Positions 42,817-50,963 of a stretch of DNA of 64,000 nt are shown piece by piece. The stretch covers positions 744,001-808,000 of the forward strand of contig CP129487.1 in NCBI GenBank assembly GCA_030584025.1. Reading direction: 5' to 3'. Numbering within the stretch: the first letter of the stretch is position 1; every line of letters starts with the position of its first letter. A model generated the notes under the pieces. It was not told where the DNA came from, made no database searches, and saw nothing but the letters and a program-made list of their open reading frames with translations. The position numbers and the translations under genes were made by a program. This DNA comes from Cyclobacteriaceae bacterium (GTDB taxonomy: Bacteria; Bacteroidota; Bacteroidia; Cytophagales; Cyclobacteriaceae).

Positions 42817-43141
42817 ATGCGTAGGATTTTAATGGCGAATGGAAATGCGTGATCCGGCCCCTGGCTGGCGCACACGTTTGCTGTGTCAACCTTGAATTTG
42901 ATAGGAAAAGGCGCTCACACTGTTTTTCCATGGGTCGGATGTTTACGTGAGACGTTTTTTTGAGAAAGGGAATTGAAATTATGAAGAAATATTCAAAAAG
43001 GGAACCCAAACTTCAAATCGTTTAAGGCTGATAAAAACCCGCTTTTTTACTGATATAAATCAACTCTTTCGCTGACTGCAATCAGCATAATCACTATTTT
43101 ACGTCTATACTTTTAGGGCATCAAACAAAACACAAACTGTT
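42817..43141. other. 325-base intergenic region between EF-G2-like gene and YceI gene
   Basis: Divergent promoter region. The right third carries two FNR/CRP-like palindromes (43050-43086) and a -7-like box (43108-43115) driving the YceI gene. The left part, which should hold the EF-G2-like promoter, shows no clear TAnnTTTG box. A 68-codon open frame at 42803-43009 on the minus strand overlaps the EF-G2 start and has no homologous look; it is not called. Confidence 0.6.
43050..43115 (+). promoter_or_regulatory. Promoter with tandem FNR/CRP-like sites upstream of yceI
   Basis: Site 1: TGATATAAATCA at 43051-43062 (one mismatch from TTGAT-N4-ATCAA with its flanks). Site 2: TGACTGCAATCA at 43073-43084, within the near-perfect palindrome GCTGAcTGCAaTCAGC. 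Centres are 22 bp apart. A -7-like TACTTTTA begins at 43108, 29.5 bases from the centre of site 2, placing that site near -41, the class II activator position. The same layout recurs at 57360 and 61057. Confidence 0.65.
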
Positions 43142-43738
43142 ATGAACACGAACCGAAAAAACCCCTTAATGATCCTGGTGATTGTGTTTTTACTGCCGTT
43201 GGCAGCATTTGCGCAGACTACTTATTCTATAAAGGAATATAAACTCACCGTACAAGGAAGTTCAACCCTTCACGATTGGGAATCGGATGTCACCCAAACC
43301 GAAGCCAAAGCCACCATCACCCTTCAGGATAAGAAACTTACCGAGATTAAAGATGTAACCGTAAAAATTCCGGTAACCAGTATCAAGAGTACCAAAGGCA
43401 AAATCATGGACAACAAAACATGGGAAGCCTTCAACTCCGATAAGAATCCGAACATTCAGTATAAACTAACCAGCGCTAAAATCACTGCCAGTGGTGCCGA
43501 GTACACCATTATAGCTAGTGGTACCCTAACCATGGCTGGCACCTCCAAGCCGGTTGAACTTACGGCTAAAGGAAAAGTATTGGCCAATGGCGATGTTCAG
43601 ATCATCGGATCAAGAAAACTCAATATGAAAGATTTCAACATGGTGCCACCTACCGCCATGATGGGAACCGTAAAAGTGGGTGAAGAAGTAACCGTGAACT
43701 TTAATTTAACCTTAACCAATTCATCAAACAATTTGTAA
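43142..43738 (+). CDS. YceI-family periplasmic lipid-binding protein
   Basis: 198 residues with a signal peptide (cleavage near AAFAQ). The lipocalin-like barrel of the YceI family is visible: KLTVQGSSTLHDWESDVTQT, ISLPVTSI-type VKIPVTSIKSTKGKIMDNKT, WEAFNSDKNPNIQYKLTSAK, ITASGAEYTIIASGTLTMAG and FKMVPPTAMMGTVKVGEEV-type end. These proteins bind isoprenoids or amphiphilic molecules in the periplasm. It is 48 bases upstream of the porin gene, probably one operon, and lies behind a tandem FNR-like promoter. Confidence 0.88.
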   Translation: MNTNRKNPLMILVIVFLLPLAAFAQTTYSIKEYKLTVQGSSTLHDWESDVTQTEAKATITLQDKKLTEIKDVTVKIPVTSIKSTKGKIMDNKTWEAFNSDKNPNIQYKLTSAKITASGAEYTIIASGTLTMAGTSKPVELTAKGKVLANGDVQIIGSRKLNMKDFNMVPPTAMMGTVKVGEEVTVNFNLTLTNSSNNL

Positions 43739-43786
43739 CAAAACCAGTTAATTAATCGAAACCAAAAAAACTCAAATCAAAATTTT

Positions 43787-45145
43787 ATGAAAACAATATC
43801 TAACACAATAAGACTCTTGGGCATGGTACTGCTTACAGTCTTTGCACTCGAAGTTGTGGCTCAACAGCCAGCCCTCCAATACTTCCGTCCGTATGACAAG
43901 CGTGGTATCAACGTATTCGAAACATCTAAAGAAGACACCGTAGGGTATGATGGGTTGAAATTGCGTATTGGCGCAGGCTTTACTCAGGGCTTTCAAAAAC
44001 TGAAGCACAGCAATGGCATTGATCCAACTGGTTTGTATGAAATGGGTGGTGGATTTCCACTGGCACAGGCAAACTTCAACATTGACGTTCAACTGTACGA
44101 TGGTGTTAGCCTGAACCTGGTTTCTTACATGTCATCTCACCACCACAACGAGTTTTGGGTGAAAGGTGGATATCTGCAAATTGATAAGGTTGGTTTCTTG
44201 AAAAGTGAATTCTTTGACAACCTTTGGAAAAACCTGACTCTAAAAGTTGGTCATATGGAAATTAACTATGGTGATGCACACTTCCGCAGAAGCGATGGTG
44301 GACACACCTTGTGGAACCCATGGATTGAGAACAACATTATGGATGCGTTCACTACCGAAATTGGTGCTGAATTGTACTGGCAGAAAAATGGCATCATCGC
44401 TATGATTGCTATGACCGATGGCGAAATTCAAGGTAACGTGGCCGACCCTTCAACTCCTGATGGTGCCAAACGTAAGCCTTCTATCTATGGTAAAGTTGGA
44501 TTCGATAAGCAACTGCAAGACAACCTGCGTTTTCGCTTAACTGGTTCCTTCTACACAACGAAATCTTCTGCAAGCAACACCATTTTTGGTGGCGACCGTA
44601 CAGGCTCCAATTACCAATATGTAATGGATAATGCCCCTGTAACTGTAACCGGTAACTATACTTCCGGCAGATTTAACCCTGGTTTCCGCGATAACGTTAC
44701 AACCTTTGTGATCAACCCCTTTGTGAAGTTCAGTGGCCTTGAAGTATTCGGTACACTTGAATTTGCCAAAGGAAGGAATCAATTTGAGAATGGTGAAGGT
44801 ACCACGCCCGCACGTGCTGCGATTGATAACCGCGAAGCTAGCCAGATTGCAGCCGAAGCACTCTATCGTTTTGGTAAAGATGAGCAGTTCTACTTTGGAG
44901 GCCGGTTCATTAAAGTTGATGCAACAGTTGCTGAAGGTGTAACTGCTGCCAGTGCAGGTATTCAGTATGATGTTACCATTGATCGCTTCTCTGTAGGTGG
45001 TGGCTGGTTCATTACCAAAAACATCTTGTTGAAAGGTGAATATGTAAATCAGAACTATGACGGTTTCCCTGATACAGGTGCAAACAACAGGTTCTTCGAA
45101 GGTAACTTTAAAGGTTTCGTAATTCAGGGAGCAATCTCTTTCTAA
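43787..45145 (+). CDS. Outer membrane porin-like beta barrel
   Basis: 452 residues with a signal peptide (cleavage near EVVAQ). The rest is a run of amphipathic strands ending in GFVIQGAISF, with Phe as the last residue as usual for barrels. Segments such as VSLNLVSYMSSHHHNEFWVKGGYLQIDK, GHMEINYGDAHFRRSDGGHT and GGWFITKNILLKGEYVNQNY are like the phosphate- or anion-selective porins of Bacteroidota. Codon use and amino acid content suggest high expression. Shares a promoter region with yceI and is closed by the hairpin at 45167-45194. Confidence 0.8.
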   Translation: MKTISNTIRLLGMVLLTVFALEVVAQQPALQYFRPYDKRGINVFETSKEDTVGYDGLKLRIGAGFTQGFQKLKHSNGIDPTGLYEMGGGFPLAQANFNIDVQLYDGVSLNLVSYMSSHHHNEFWVKGGYLQIDKVGFLKSEFFDNLWKNLTLKVGHMEINYGDAHFRRSDGGHTLWNPWIENNIMDAFTTEIGAELYWQKNGIIAMIAMTDGEIQGNVADPSTPDGAKRKPSIYGKVGFDKQLQDNLRFRLTGSFYTTKSSASNTIFGGDRTGSNYQYVMDNAPVTVTGNYTSGRFNPGFRDNVTTFVINPFVKFSGLEVFGTLEFAKGRNQFENGEGTTPARAAIDNREASQIAAEALYRFGKDEQFYFGGRFIKVDATVAEGVTAASAGIQYDVTIDRFSVGGGWFITKNILLKGEYVNQNYDGFPDTGANNRFFEGNFKGFVIQGAISF

Positions 45146-45166
45146 TACAAGCTCAGGGTAAATAAA

Positions 45167-45194
45167 AAAGAGGCTGTCACACGACAGCCTCTTT
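45167..45194. terminator. Bidirectional intrinsic terminator
   Basis: 12-bp perfect stem (45167-45178 with 45183-45194) and 4-base loop, with an A run before it and TTTGCTTTT after it. It serves the porin gene on plus and the arginine decarboxylase gene on minus, which ends at 45218. Confidence 0.9.
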
Positions 45195-45217
45195 GCTTTT
45201 AAGAAGATTTCTGAAAT

Positions 45218-46615
45218 TTATTTCGAAGGATACCCCAGCACCTTCAACATGCTTTCTTGTGTTTGCTCAGGTGCAAACAATTGTGTTGAAATCTCTCCGT
45301 CTTCGTTCCGGTCAATCAACACATGCTTGGGAGCGGGGATCAAACAATGCTGAATACCCCCGTAACCTCCAAGCGATTCCTGGTAGGCACCCGTATGAAA
45401 GAAACCAATGTAGAGCGGCTCTTCATCGTTGATCATCGGCAAGAAAACTTCGCCTGTGTGCGCTTCGGAATTATAATAATCATGGCTGTCGCAGGTAAGG
45501 CCACCCATATTTACTTTGTGATAAGGATCATCCCATTTATTTACGGCCATTAAAATGTATTTCTGGTTCAGGCCCCAGGCATCAGGCAGATGGGTAATGA
45601 ACGAGCCGTCAATCATGTACCAAAGCTCCTTATCGTTTTGAAGTTTCTGATCCACTACTTTGTACAATACGGCTCCGCTTTCGCCAACGGTGAAGCTTCC
45701 AAATTCAGTAAAAATATGAGGTACGGCTACATTGTTCTTTTCGCAAATCCATTTAATGTTTTCTACAATCTGCTCAATCATGTATTTGTAGTCGTAGTTA
45801 AACCACAACGATTGTTTGATAGGGAAGCCACCACCGATATCGATGGAATCGAGGGTTGGGCAGATTTTTTTAAGTTCGCAATATTTGAAAATAAACCGGC
45901 TGAGTTCACTCCAGTAGTAAGCGGTATCTTTTATACCGGTATTAATAAAGAAATGAAGCATTTTGAGTGATGCCTTTTCACTCTTTTCAATTTTATCGCG
46001 GTAGAGCGAATTGATGTCACTGTACCGTATGCCCAGTCGGGAGGTATAAAATTCAAACTTGGGTTCTTCGTCAGCCGCCACACGAATGCCCACCTGGTAA
46101 GGTTGGTTCACGTTGGCTTCATAATGATCGATCTCGCTCAGGTTATCCAGAATAGGAATACAGTTTGTAAAACCATCATTTAACAATTCAGTAATGTATT
46201 GCCGGTAAAGCGGCATTTTAAAACCGTTGCAGATGATGTAAGTGTCTTTTGAAATTTTTCCGCGATCGTACAAGCTACGTACAATCGGAATATCAAACGA
46301 AGAAGACGTTTCAATGTGCACATCGTTTTTCAGCGCCTCCTCGAGGATGAATGAGAAGTGCGAAGATTTGGTACAATAACAATACGTGTATTTGCCATTG
46401 TACTTGAAACGTTCCATGGCCGCATTGAACGTAGCTTGCGCAAAGCGAATGTTTTCGCTGATGCGTGGCAGGTAAGTCAACTTCAGCGGGGTGCCATATT
46501 GTTTGATGATGTCCATAAGCGGAACATCATTAAAGAGTAATTCATGGTCGCGTACCTTAAATTCCTTTTGCGGAAATTCAAAGGTTTGTTCAATCAATTC
46601 GCGGTAACTCTTCAT
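45218..46615 (-). CDS. speA: Arginine decarboxylase, Bacteroidota alanine-racemase-fold type
   Basis: 465 residues. PLP-dependent fold III decarboxylase converting arginine to agmatine. The PLP lysine lies in YCYCTKSSHFSF, the ETSSSFDIPIVRSL segment follows, GGGFP binds phosphate, FTEFGSFTVGESG is the Glu-Pro-Gly region equivalent, and the partner-subunit cysteine motif reads TCDSHDYY. It is about 170 residues shorter than E. coli SpeA and belongs to the compact ADC group of Bacteroidota. The arginine substrate is inferred; carboxynorspermidine- or diaminopimelate-type activity is the alternative. Confidence 0.85.
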   Translation of the reverse strand: MKSYRELIEQTFEFPQKEFKVRDHELLFNDVPLMDIIKQYGTPLKLTYLPRISENIRFAQATFNAAMERFKYNGKYTYCYCTKSSHFSFILEEALKNDVHIETSSSFDIPIVRSLYDRGKISKDTYIICNGFKMPLYRQYITELLNDGFTNCIPILDNLSEIDHYEANVNQPYQVGIRVAADEEPKFEFYTSRLGIRYSDINSLYRDKIEKSEKASLKMLHFFINTGIKDTAYYWSELSRFIFKYCELKKICPTLDSIDIGGGFPIKQSLWFNYDYKYMIEQIVENIKWICEKNNVAVPHIFTEFGSFTVGESGAVLYKVVDQKLQNDKELWYMIDGSFITHLPDAWGLNQKYILMAVNKWDDPYHKVNMGGLTCDSHDYYNSEAHTGEVFLPMINDEEPLYIGFFHTGAYQESLGGYGGIQHCLIPAPKHVLIDRNEDGEISTQLFAPEQTQESMLKVLGYPSK

Positions 46616-46665
46616 GTATAAGGGAATGGTTTAAAGGTCTGAATTTTTGGATTAACGAATGATGA

Positions 46666-47073
46666 TTAACGAATTTTGATTTTTGAAGTGATTGTCTGAT
46701 TGTTTTTCTGTGCTGTTTTGGCACTGGATACAAAAATTGCGATTAATTCGTTTGCTTCCTTTAATGCGTGAAGAATTTTCTCCTCCGAAGAGAATAATTT
46801 GCTTCGATGGATAATTCTCAACGCAACATGTGACTCCCGTAATTCCTTTAAAACAACCTTAATCTTATGAATAAAGTCGTTTCTGGATTCGCCACTTTGT
46901 GCCTCACCGTAGTTAAGCGCTGGCGATGTTCCGGACCTTAACAATTGCCCACCCATGTGATTTGAGGCTCTTGTATTTGGCATGGTTTCAATAATCTCAA
47001 TTATTAAAACAGCAAAACTTATCAGACGTTCTTCAAGATCCTGCTTGTTCATGGATTCAACTTCTTGATTCAA
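46666..47073 (-). CDS. Four-helix-bundle protein (S23 / IVP-like family)
   Basis: 135 residues (or 128 from ATG 47052, MNKQDLEERL). Four amphipathic helices with the family words SNHMGGQLLRSGTSPALNYGE, SRNDFIHKIKVVLKELRESH and EANELIAIFVSSAKTA. Relatives are encoded in intervening sequences of 23S rRNA in other bacteria and form pentamers; their function is unknown. It lies between two arginine-metabolism genes on the minus strand, with a 50-base gap from speA. Confidence 0.85.
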   Translation of the reverse strand: MNQEVESMNKQDLEERLISFAVLIIEIIETMPNTRASNHMGGQLLRSGTSPALNYGEAQSGESRNDFIHKIKVVLKELRESHVALRIIHRSKLFSSEEKILHALKEANELIAIFVSSAKTAQKNNQTITSKIKIR

Positions 47074-47158
47074 AAATCGTTAATCTTCAATCTTAAGTAA
47101 GAATTTCCAGTATCTATAAAAACACAGAGCACCTCAAAAAAGGAGTGCAATATTGGCA

Positions 47159-47166
47159 TAAATTTG
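47159..47166 (+). promoter_or_regulatory. -7 box upstream of the small open frame and arginase
   Basis: TAAATTTG, exact match to TAnnTTTG, 25 bases before the ATG at 47192 and 167 before the arginase start. No TTG at -33 spacing. It would start a transcript covering both the small open frame and the arginase gene. Confidence 0.4.
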
Positions 47167-47191
47167 CCATCTTTGCAACGCGTTAACCGCC

Positions 47192-47263
47192 ATGAAAAGT
47201 CTGAATTTCAATGCCTTTTATGCCGTAGTCTACAGCGGCACCTATGCCTTGCCCGACTATTAA
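47192..47263 (+). CDS. Possible 23-residue leader or small peptide upstream of arginase
   Basis: ATG 47192 to TAA 47261-47263 encodes MKSLNFNAFYAVVYSGTYAL plus PDY. It contains no arginine, so simple arginine attenuation is not supported. It follows an exact -7 box by 25 bases and lies 70 bases before the GTG start of the arginase gene. It may be a leader peptide, a small protein, or the surviving start of a lost gene; the sequence looks coding but this is not proof. Confidence 0.4.
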   Translation: MKSLNFNAFYAVVYSGTYALPDY

Positions 47264-47333
47264 GTTTGGCCGGGTATTGTCCCTTTTTTGCATTGAATTG
47301 TCTTTTTAAAAAATCTGTTAATTTTCCATTACC

Positions 47334-48296
47334 GTGAAAGCGTTAAAAATCATAGAAGTAAAATCCGAAATCGGTGCGGGAACCCGTGGTGCAAGTCTGG
47401 GGGTAGAGGCATTAAAAATTGCTAGCCTTGATTTAAAATCCGACTTCTTCAAACAGCATGAATCTGTTGAAGTTGAACACGTAAACGAATTGTTGTTTGA
47501 TGGTGCCAAGCATGCGTACGCCAAGTTTATTGATGGCGTAATGATTATGGAGGAGCGTGTGTGCCTGGAAGTGTACGAAACCATTTGGGATGATTTTTTC
47601 CCATTGATTATAGCCGGTGATCACAGCACCGCATATGGCACCATTGCCGGAATTAAAAAATCAAACCCGGGTGCACGACTCGGTGTCATTTGGATTGATG
47701 CGCATGCCGACATACATACGCCATACACCACACCTTCTGGTAACATGCACGGTATGCCGTTAGCGATGGCGTGTGGCATTGATAACCTGGAGTGTAAAGT
47801 GAACGATCCACGTGGTGAGACCTTAGAGTACTGGGAGCAGATCAAAAATGTGGGCATGCCTGGTGCTAAAATTTATCCGGAAGACATTGTGTACATCGCG
47901 GTGCGCGACCTTGAAAAGCCGGAGAATTATTTAATCAATAAATACAACATCAATTTTATTGAAACGGAAGAGGTGAAGAAATTTGGTGCATCGGTAATTG
48001 CCACTAAAGCATTGCAGATGTTGGATCATTGCGATCACATTTATGTTTCCTTTGATGTTGACAGTTTAGATAGCCGCATTTCAAGCGGAACAGGAACACC
48101 TGTACCCAATGGATTAACTGTGGATGAAGCGAAAACCCTCAATGTGGAGTTGGCGAAAAGTCCGAAGTTGGTAGCCTGGGAAATTGTGGAAGTAAACCCC
48201 ACACTCGACAGCCAGAATCAAATGGCCGAAAGTGCTTTTGAAATTATGGAGGCAACAGCAAAATCAATTGTTGGGAGGCCGGTTATTGCTGAGTAA
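47334..48296 (+). CDS. Arginase-type ureohydrolase
   Basis: 320 residues from a GTG start. Binuclear manganese motifs: GDHSTAYGTI, WIDAHADIHTPYTTPSGNMH (Asp-x-His-x-Asp), and SFDVDSLD. The HGMPLA word after SGNM is typical of arginases rather than agmatinases, so L-arginine to ornithine plus urea is favoured; agmatine as substrate is the alternative given the nearby decarboxylase. It shares the locus with arginine decarboxylase, a deoxyhypusine-synthase-like enzyme and a nitrilase-fold protein, all linked to arginine or polyamines. Confidence 0.85.
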   Translation: MKALKIIEVKSEIGAGTRGASLGVEALKIASLDLKSDFFKQHESVEVEHVNELLFDGAKHAYAKFIDGVMIMEERVCLEVYETIWDDFFPLIIAGDHSTAYGTIAGIKKSNPGARLGVIWIDAHADIHTPYTTPSGNMHGMPLAMACGIDNLECKVNDPRGETLEYWEQIKNVGMPGAKIYPEDIVYIAVRDLEKPENYLINKYNINFIETEEVKKFGASVIATKALQMLDHCDHIYVSFDVDSLDSRISSGTGTPVPNGLTVDEAKTLNVELAKSPKLVAWEIVEVNPTLDSQNQMAESAFEIMEATAKSIVGRPVIAE

Positions 48297-48317
48297 TTGT
48301 ATATTACTGGTTCAAAA

Positions 48318-49040
48318 ATGCGCGCGGCTATGCGTTTGAAACCGGGTCAGATATTTTTATTCTTACTTTTTGATTTTCTCATTCCGGCAGGTATGGGGTA
48401 CCTGGCCTTCACCAATTACCCGGATGGTGACTGGAAAATTTTTGCAGGTATTGCAATTGCCAGTTTGGTATTCAGTTTTGTTTTAATGTTTTCGTTTTGG
48501 TCGCAATTCAAAGTCGCGCAGAAGAACGATCCCATTCGCCAAAAGATAGCATCGTTGCGCGCATCAGGTCAGGAGTTGCATATGAACCGCGAAGATGTTT
48601 TAACGGGCGAAGACATTGCCATCCTGAATAAATATTTGAAAAGTACCTTATTGATTGTGACTATTGTGTTGGGTATACTGGCTTTGTTGTTTGGTATACT
48701 GGGCGAGGATATGGTAAAGTTGGTTGGACTCGCATCATTGATTGGCATTTATCCGATAAGAAAATATTTCAGCAAGGATATGGAGCGGGTAATCACTGGA
48801 AGAAAGAAAAGGGTTACGCGAGGAATTATCACCGACAGGTTCACCACTACTTCAGGTTCAGGTAAATCAAAATCTACAGATTATTGGTTGACAATTGGTG
48901 ATGTGAAATTGAAAGTAGCGCGAGCAAAATACACGGCCTATCAGGTAGGCGAAGCAGCCGAGTTTCATACGGTGGATTACCCGAAGGGATCCGTGTTTGT
49001 GCTGAGGGATGAAAAATTGGAGGGGGCGGGGTTGAAGTAA
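48318..49040 (+). CDS. Membrane protein, first of a tandem pair of paralogues
   Basis: 240 residues from ATG 48318 (MRAAMRLKPG), 21 bases after the arginase stop; ATG 48330 and a TTG at 48297 are alternatives. Two N-terminal membrane helices, a short cytoplasmic loop, two more helices (about 110-155), and a C-terminal beta domain with KKRVTRGIITDRFTTTSGSG and YQVGEAAEFHTVDYPKGSVF. The following gene has the same layout and similar C-terminal signature. No known family can be named. Confidence 0.65.
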   Translation: MRAAMRLKPGQIFLFLLFDFLIPAGMGYLAFTNYPDGDWKIFAGIAIASLVFSFVLMFSFWSQFKVAQKNDPIRQKIASLRASGQELHMNREDVLTGEDIAILNKYLKSTLLIVTIVLGILALLFGILGEDMVKLVGLASLIGIYPIRKYFSKDMERVITGRKKRVTRGIITDRFTTTSGSGKSKSTDYWLTIGDVKLKVARAKYTAYQVGEAAEFHTVDYPKGSVFVLRDEKLEGAGLK

Positions 49041-49134
49041 TACTTTTTCTGACCTAGACTAGCTTTGATCTCCAAAACAGTCCCCTGGGGAGAATCAAGA
49101 TTCGTAGTTATATTGCATTACCCTAGCTTTAAAT

Positions 49135-49893
49135 ATGATCTGGAATTATATCCTCAATCGTATTGGTGCAGTGTTGACTTATGGTGCTGCATTTGTTGTG
49201 GTATTTCTCATTTTCATTTACCTGCAAAAGGAATGGCCGGAGATCTATTACGGAGAGTATCGCGATTGGTGGTTATTCGCCATACCATTTGTTGTATTTG
49301 GGGGAATCTATCTCTTTCGGAAGCTAAGTAAATCACCCAGTTCGAAAGTACGCAAAGCCATTCGAACCTTAGAAACAGGCAATCATTTTAAGTCAACAAA
49401 ACGAATGGTTCCACTTAGTGAAGTAGATTTAGGAAGGTTAACCAGGTTTAGAGTTATTGCCATAGCGGCCAGTGGTCTTTTTGGATTATTGCTAGCGCTA
49501 CTCTGCTTTTACTTTTATTGGCGCGATAGTGACCAAACTGCGCTTTATGTAGCAATAGGAATTGTATTAATTTTCTCGATTATTCTTCCGCTTTATAATA
49601 ACGTGCTTAAGCGCCCGCTGAAAGATGGTTCAGAAAAAATGATTGTTCAGGGAGTGGTTACTAAAAAGTTTACGGAACGTATTCCTACTATTCGAGGTAA
49701 TAGAGATTGGGAATTGAAACGTTACTTCATCGTCATTGATGATTTACAAGTGAAGGTTTCAGCACCGGTTTTCATGCACTATAACGTTGGTGATGGAGTG
49801 GAATTCCATGTGCTCCCCACATGGGGCAACAAGGTGTTGCATCACGAATTACTTTTTGCGAAAGAGGAGTTTATTGAAAGACAAGTGGGCTGA
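49135..49893 (+). CDS. Membrane protein, second of the tandem pair
   Basis: 252 residues with two N-terminal helices, a pair of central helices (about 110-165), and a C-terminal beta domain (MIVQGVVTKKFTERIP, then YNVGDGVEFHVLPTWGNKVL) that aligns by eye with the C-terminus of the upstream neighbour (RGIITDRFTTTSG, YQVGEAAEFHTVDYPKGSVF). A duplication within the locus is likely. Function unknown. The gene ends inside the stem of the terminator at 49883. Confidence 0.65.
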   Translation: MIWNYILNRIGAVLTYGAAFVVVFLIFIYLQKEWPEIYYGEYRDWWLFAIPFVVFGGIYLFRKLSKSPSSKVRKAIRTLETGNHFKSTKRMVPLSEVDLGRLTRFRVIAIAASGLFGLLLALLCFYFYWRDSDQTALYVAIGIVLIFSIILPLYNNVLKRPLKDGSEKMIVQGVVTKKFTERIPTIRGNRDWELKRYFIVIDDLQVKVSAPVFMHYNVGDGVEFHVLPTWGNKVLHHELLFAKEEFIERQVG

Positions 49894-49910
49894 GAGTAAA
49901 CCCACTTTTT
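49883..49910 (+). terminator. Probable terminator after the tandem pair
   Basis: Arms AAGTGGG (49883-49889) and CCCACTT (49901-49907) with an 11-base loop, followed by a T run to 49910. The stop codon at 49891-49893 is in the loop. Loop length makes it moderate in strength. Confidence 0.6.
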
Positions 49911-49973
49911 GTCCTTGTTCTGAAGGCCATATTCCTTAATTTTGCCCCTTAGTAACTTTGAAAACCAACAACC

Positions 49974-50951
49974 ATGAGTCAGCAAAGACCAATTTCGTCT
50001 TTTATTGAAAAGCATTACCTCCACTTTAACGCAGCCGCGTTGGTGGATGCCGCCAAAGGCTATAAGAAACACCTGGCCGAAGGCAAGAAAATGATGGTAA
50101 CACTGGCCGGTGCCATGAGTACCGGTGAGCTGGGCATCAGCTTTGCCGAAATGATTCGCCAGAATAACGTGCACATCATTTCCTGTACCGGTGCCAACCT
50201 CGAAGAAGACATTATGAACCTGGTGGCGCATTCGCATTACAGGCGCATACCCAACTACCGCGACCTGACACCGGAGCAGGAATGGGATTTGTTGCAAAAT
50301 CATTTAAACCGTGTAACGGATACCTGTATTCCCGAAGAGGAGGCTTTCCGTAGATTACAAGCACACTTATTTAAAGTGTGGAAAGATGCAGAAGATAAAG
50401 GCGAGCGGTTGTTCCCGCATGAGTTCATGTTTCGTTTGCTCAATAGCGGTGACCTGAAGCAGTATTATGAAATCGATCCGAAAAATTCGTGGATGATTGC
50501 CGCTGCCGAAAAGAATTTGCCGATGGTGGTTCCGGGCTGGGAAGATTCAACCATGGGTAACATCTTCGCGTCATACTGTGTAACCGGTGAGTTGAAAGCC
50601 TCTACCATGAAGAGCGGTATTGAATACATGGTGTGGCTGGCCGATTGGTATACGCAAAATGCCGGCAAAGATGGTATTGGCTTCTTCCAGATTGGTGGAG
50701 GTATTGCGGGAGATTTCCCGATTTGCGTGGTGCCCATGTTGCATCAGGATCTGGAGCGTGATGGCGTGCCGTTCTGGAGCTACTTCTGCCAGATCAGCGA
50801 TAGCACGACTTCGTATGGTTCCTACTCAGGTGCCGTACCCAATGAAAAGATTACTTGGGGAAAACTCAGTATTGAAACGCCCAAATACATTATTGAATCA
50901 GATGCCACCATTGTGGCGCCACTGATTTTTGCTTACATCATGGATTGGTAA
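49974..50951 (+). CDS. Deoxyhypusine-synthase-family protein (homospermidine synthase-like)
   Basis: 325 residues. Rossmann-like fold with NAD-binding words MMVTLAGAMSTGELGISFAEMI and IISCTGANLEEDIMNLVAHS, and the active-site lysine in ITWGKLS, present as in functional family members. Bacteria have no eIF5A, so bacterial homologues are thought to transfer aminobutyl groups to small amines such as putrescine, making homospermidine. The position beside arginine decarboxylase and arginase supports a polyamine role. Followed after 12 bases by the GNAT-nitrilase gene, so likely one operon. Confidence 0.85.
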   Translation: MSQQRPISSFIEKHYLHFNAAALVDAAKGYKKHLAEGKKMMVTLAGAMSTGELGISFAEMIRQNNVHIISCTGANLEEDIMNLVAHSHYRRIPNYRDLTPEQEWDLLQNHLNRVTDTCIPEEEAFRRLQAHLFKVWKDAEDKGERLFPHEFMFRLLNSGDLKQYYEIDPKNSWMIAAAEKNLPMVVPGWEDSTMGNIFASYCVTGELKASTMKSGIEYMVWLADWYTQNAGKDGIGFFQIGGGIAGDFPICVVPMLHQDLERDGVPFWSYFCQISDSTTSYGSYSGAVPNEKITWGKLSIETPKYIIESDATIVAPLIFAYIMDW

Positions 50952-50963
50952 TCAACCTGCTTT

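Noticed and set aside
42803..43009. 68-codon minus-strand frame upstream of the EF-G-like gene
   Set aside because: It overlaps the EF-G start in another frame, shows no domain pattern and lies in a divergent promoter region.
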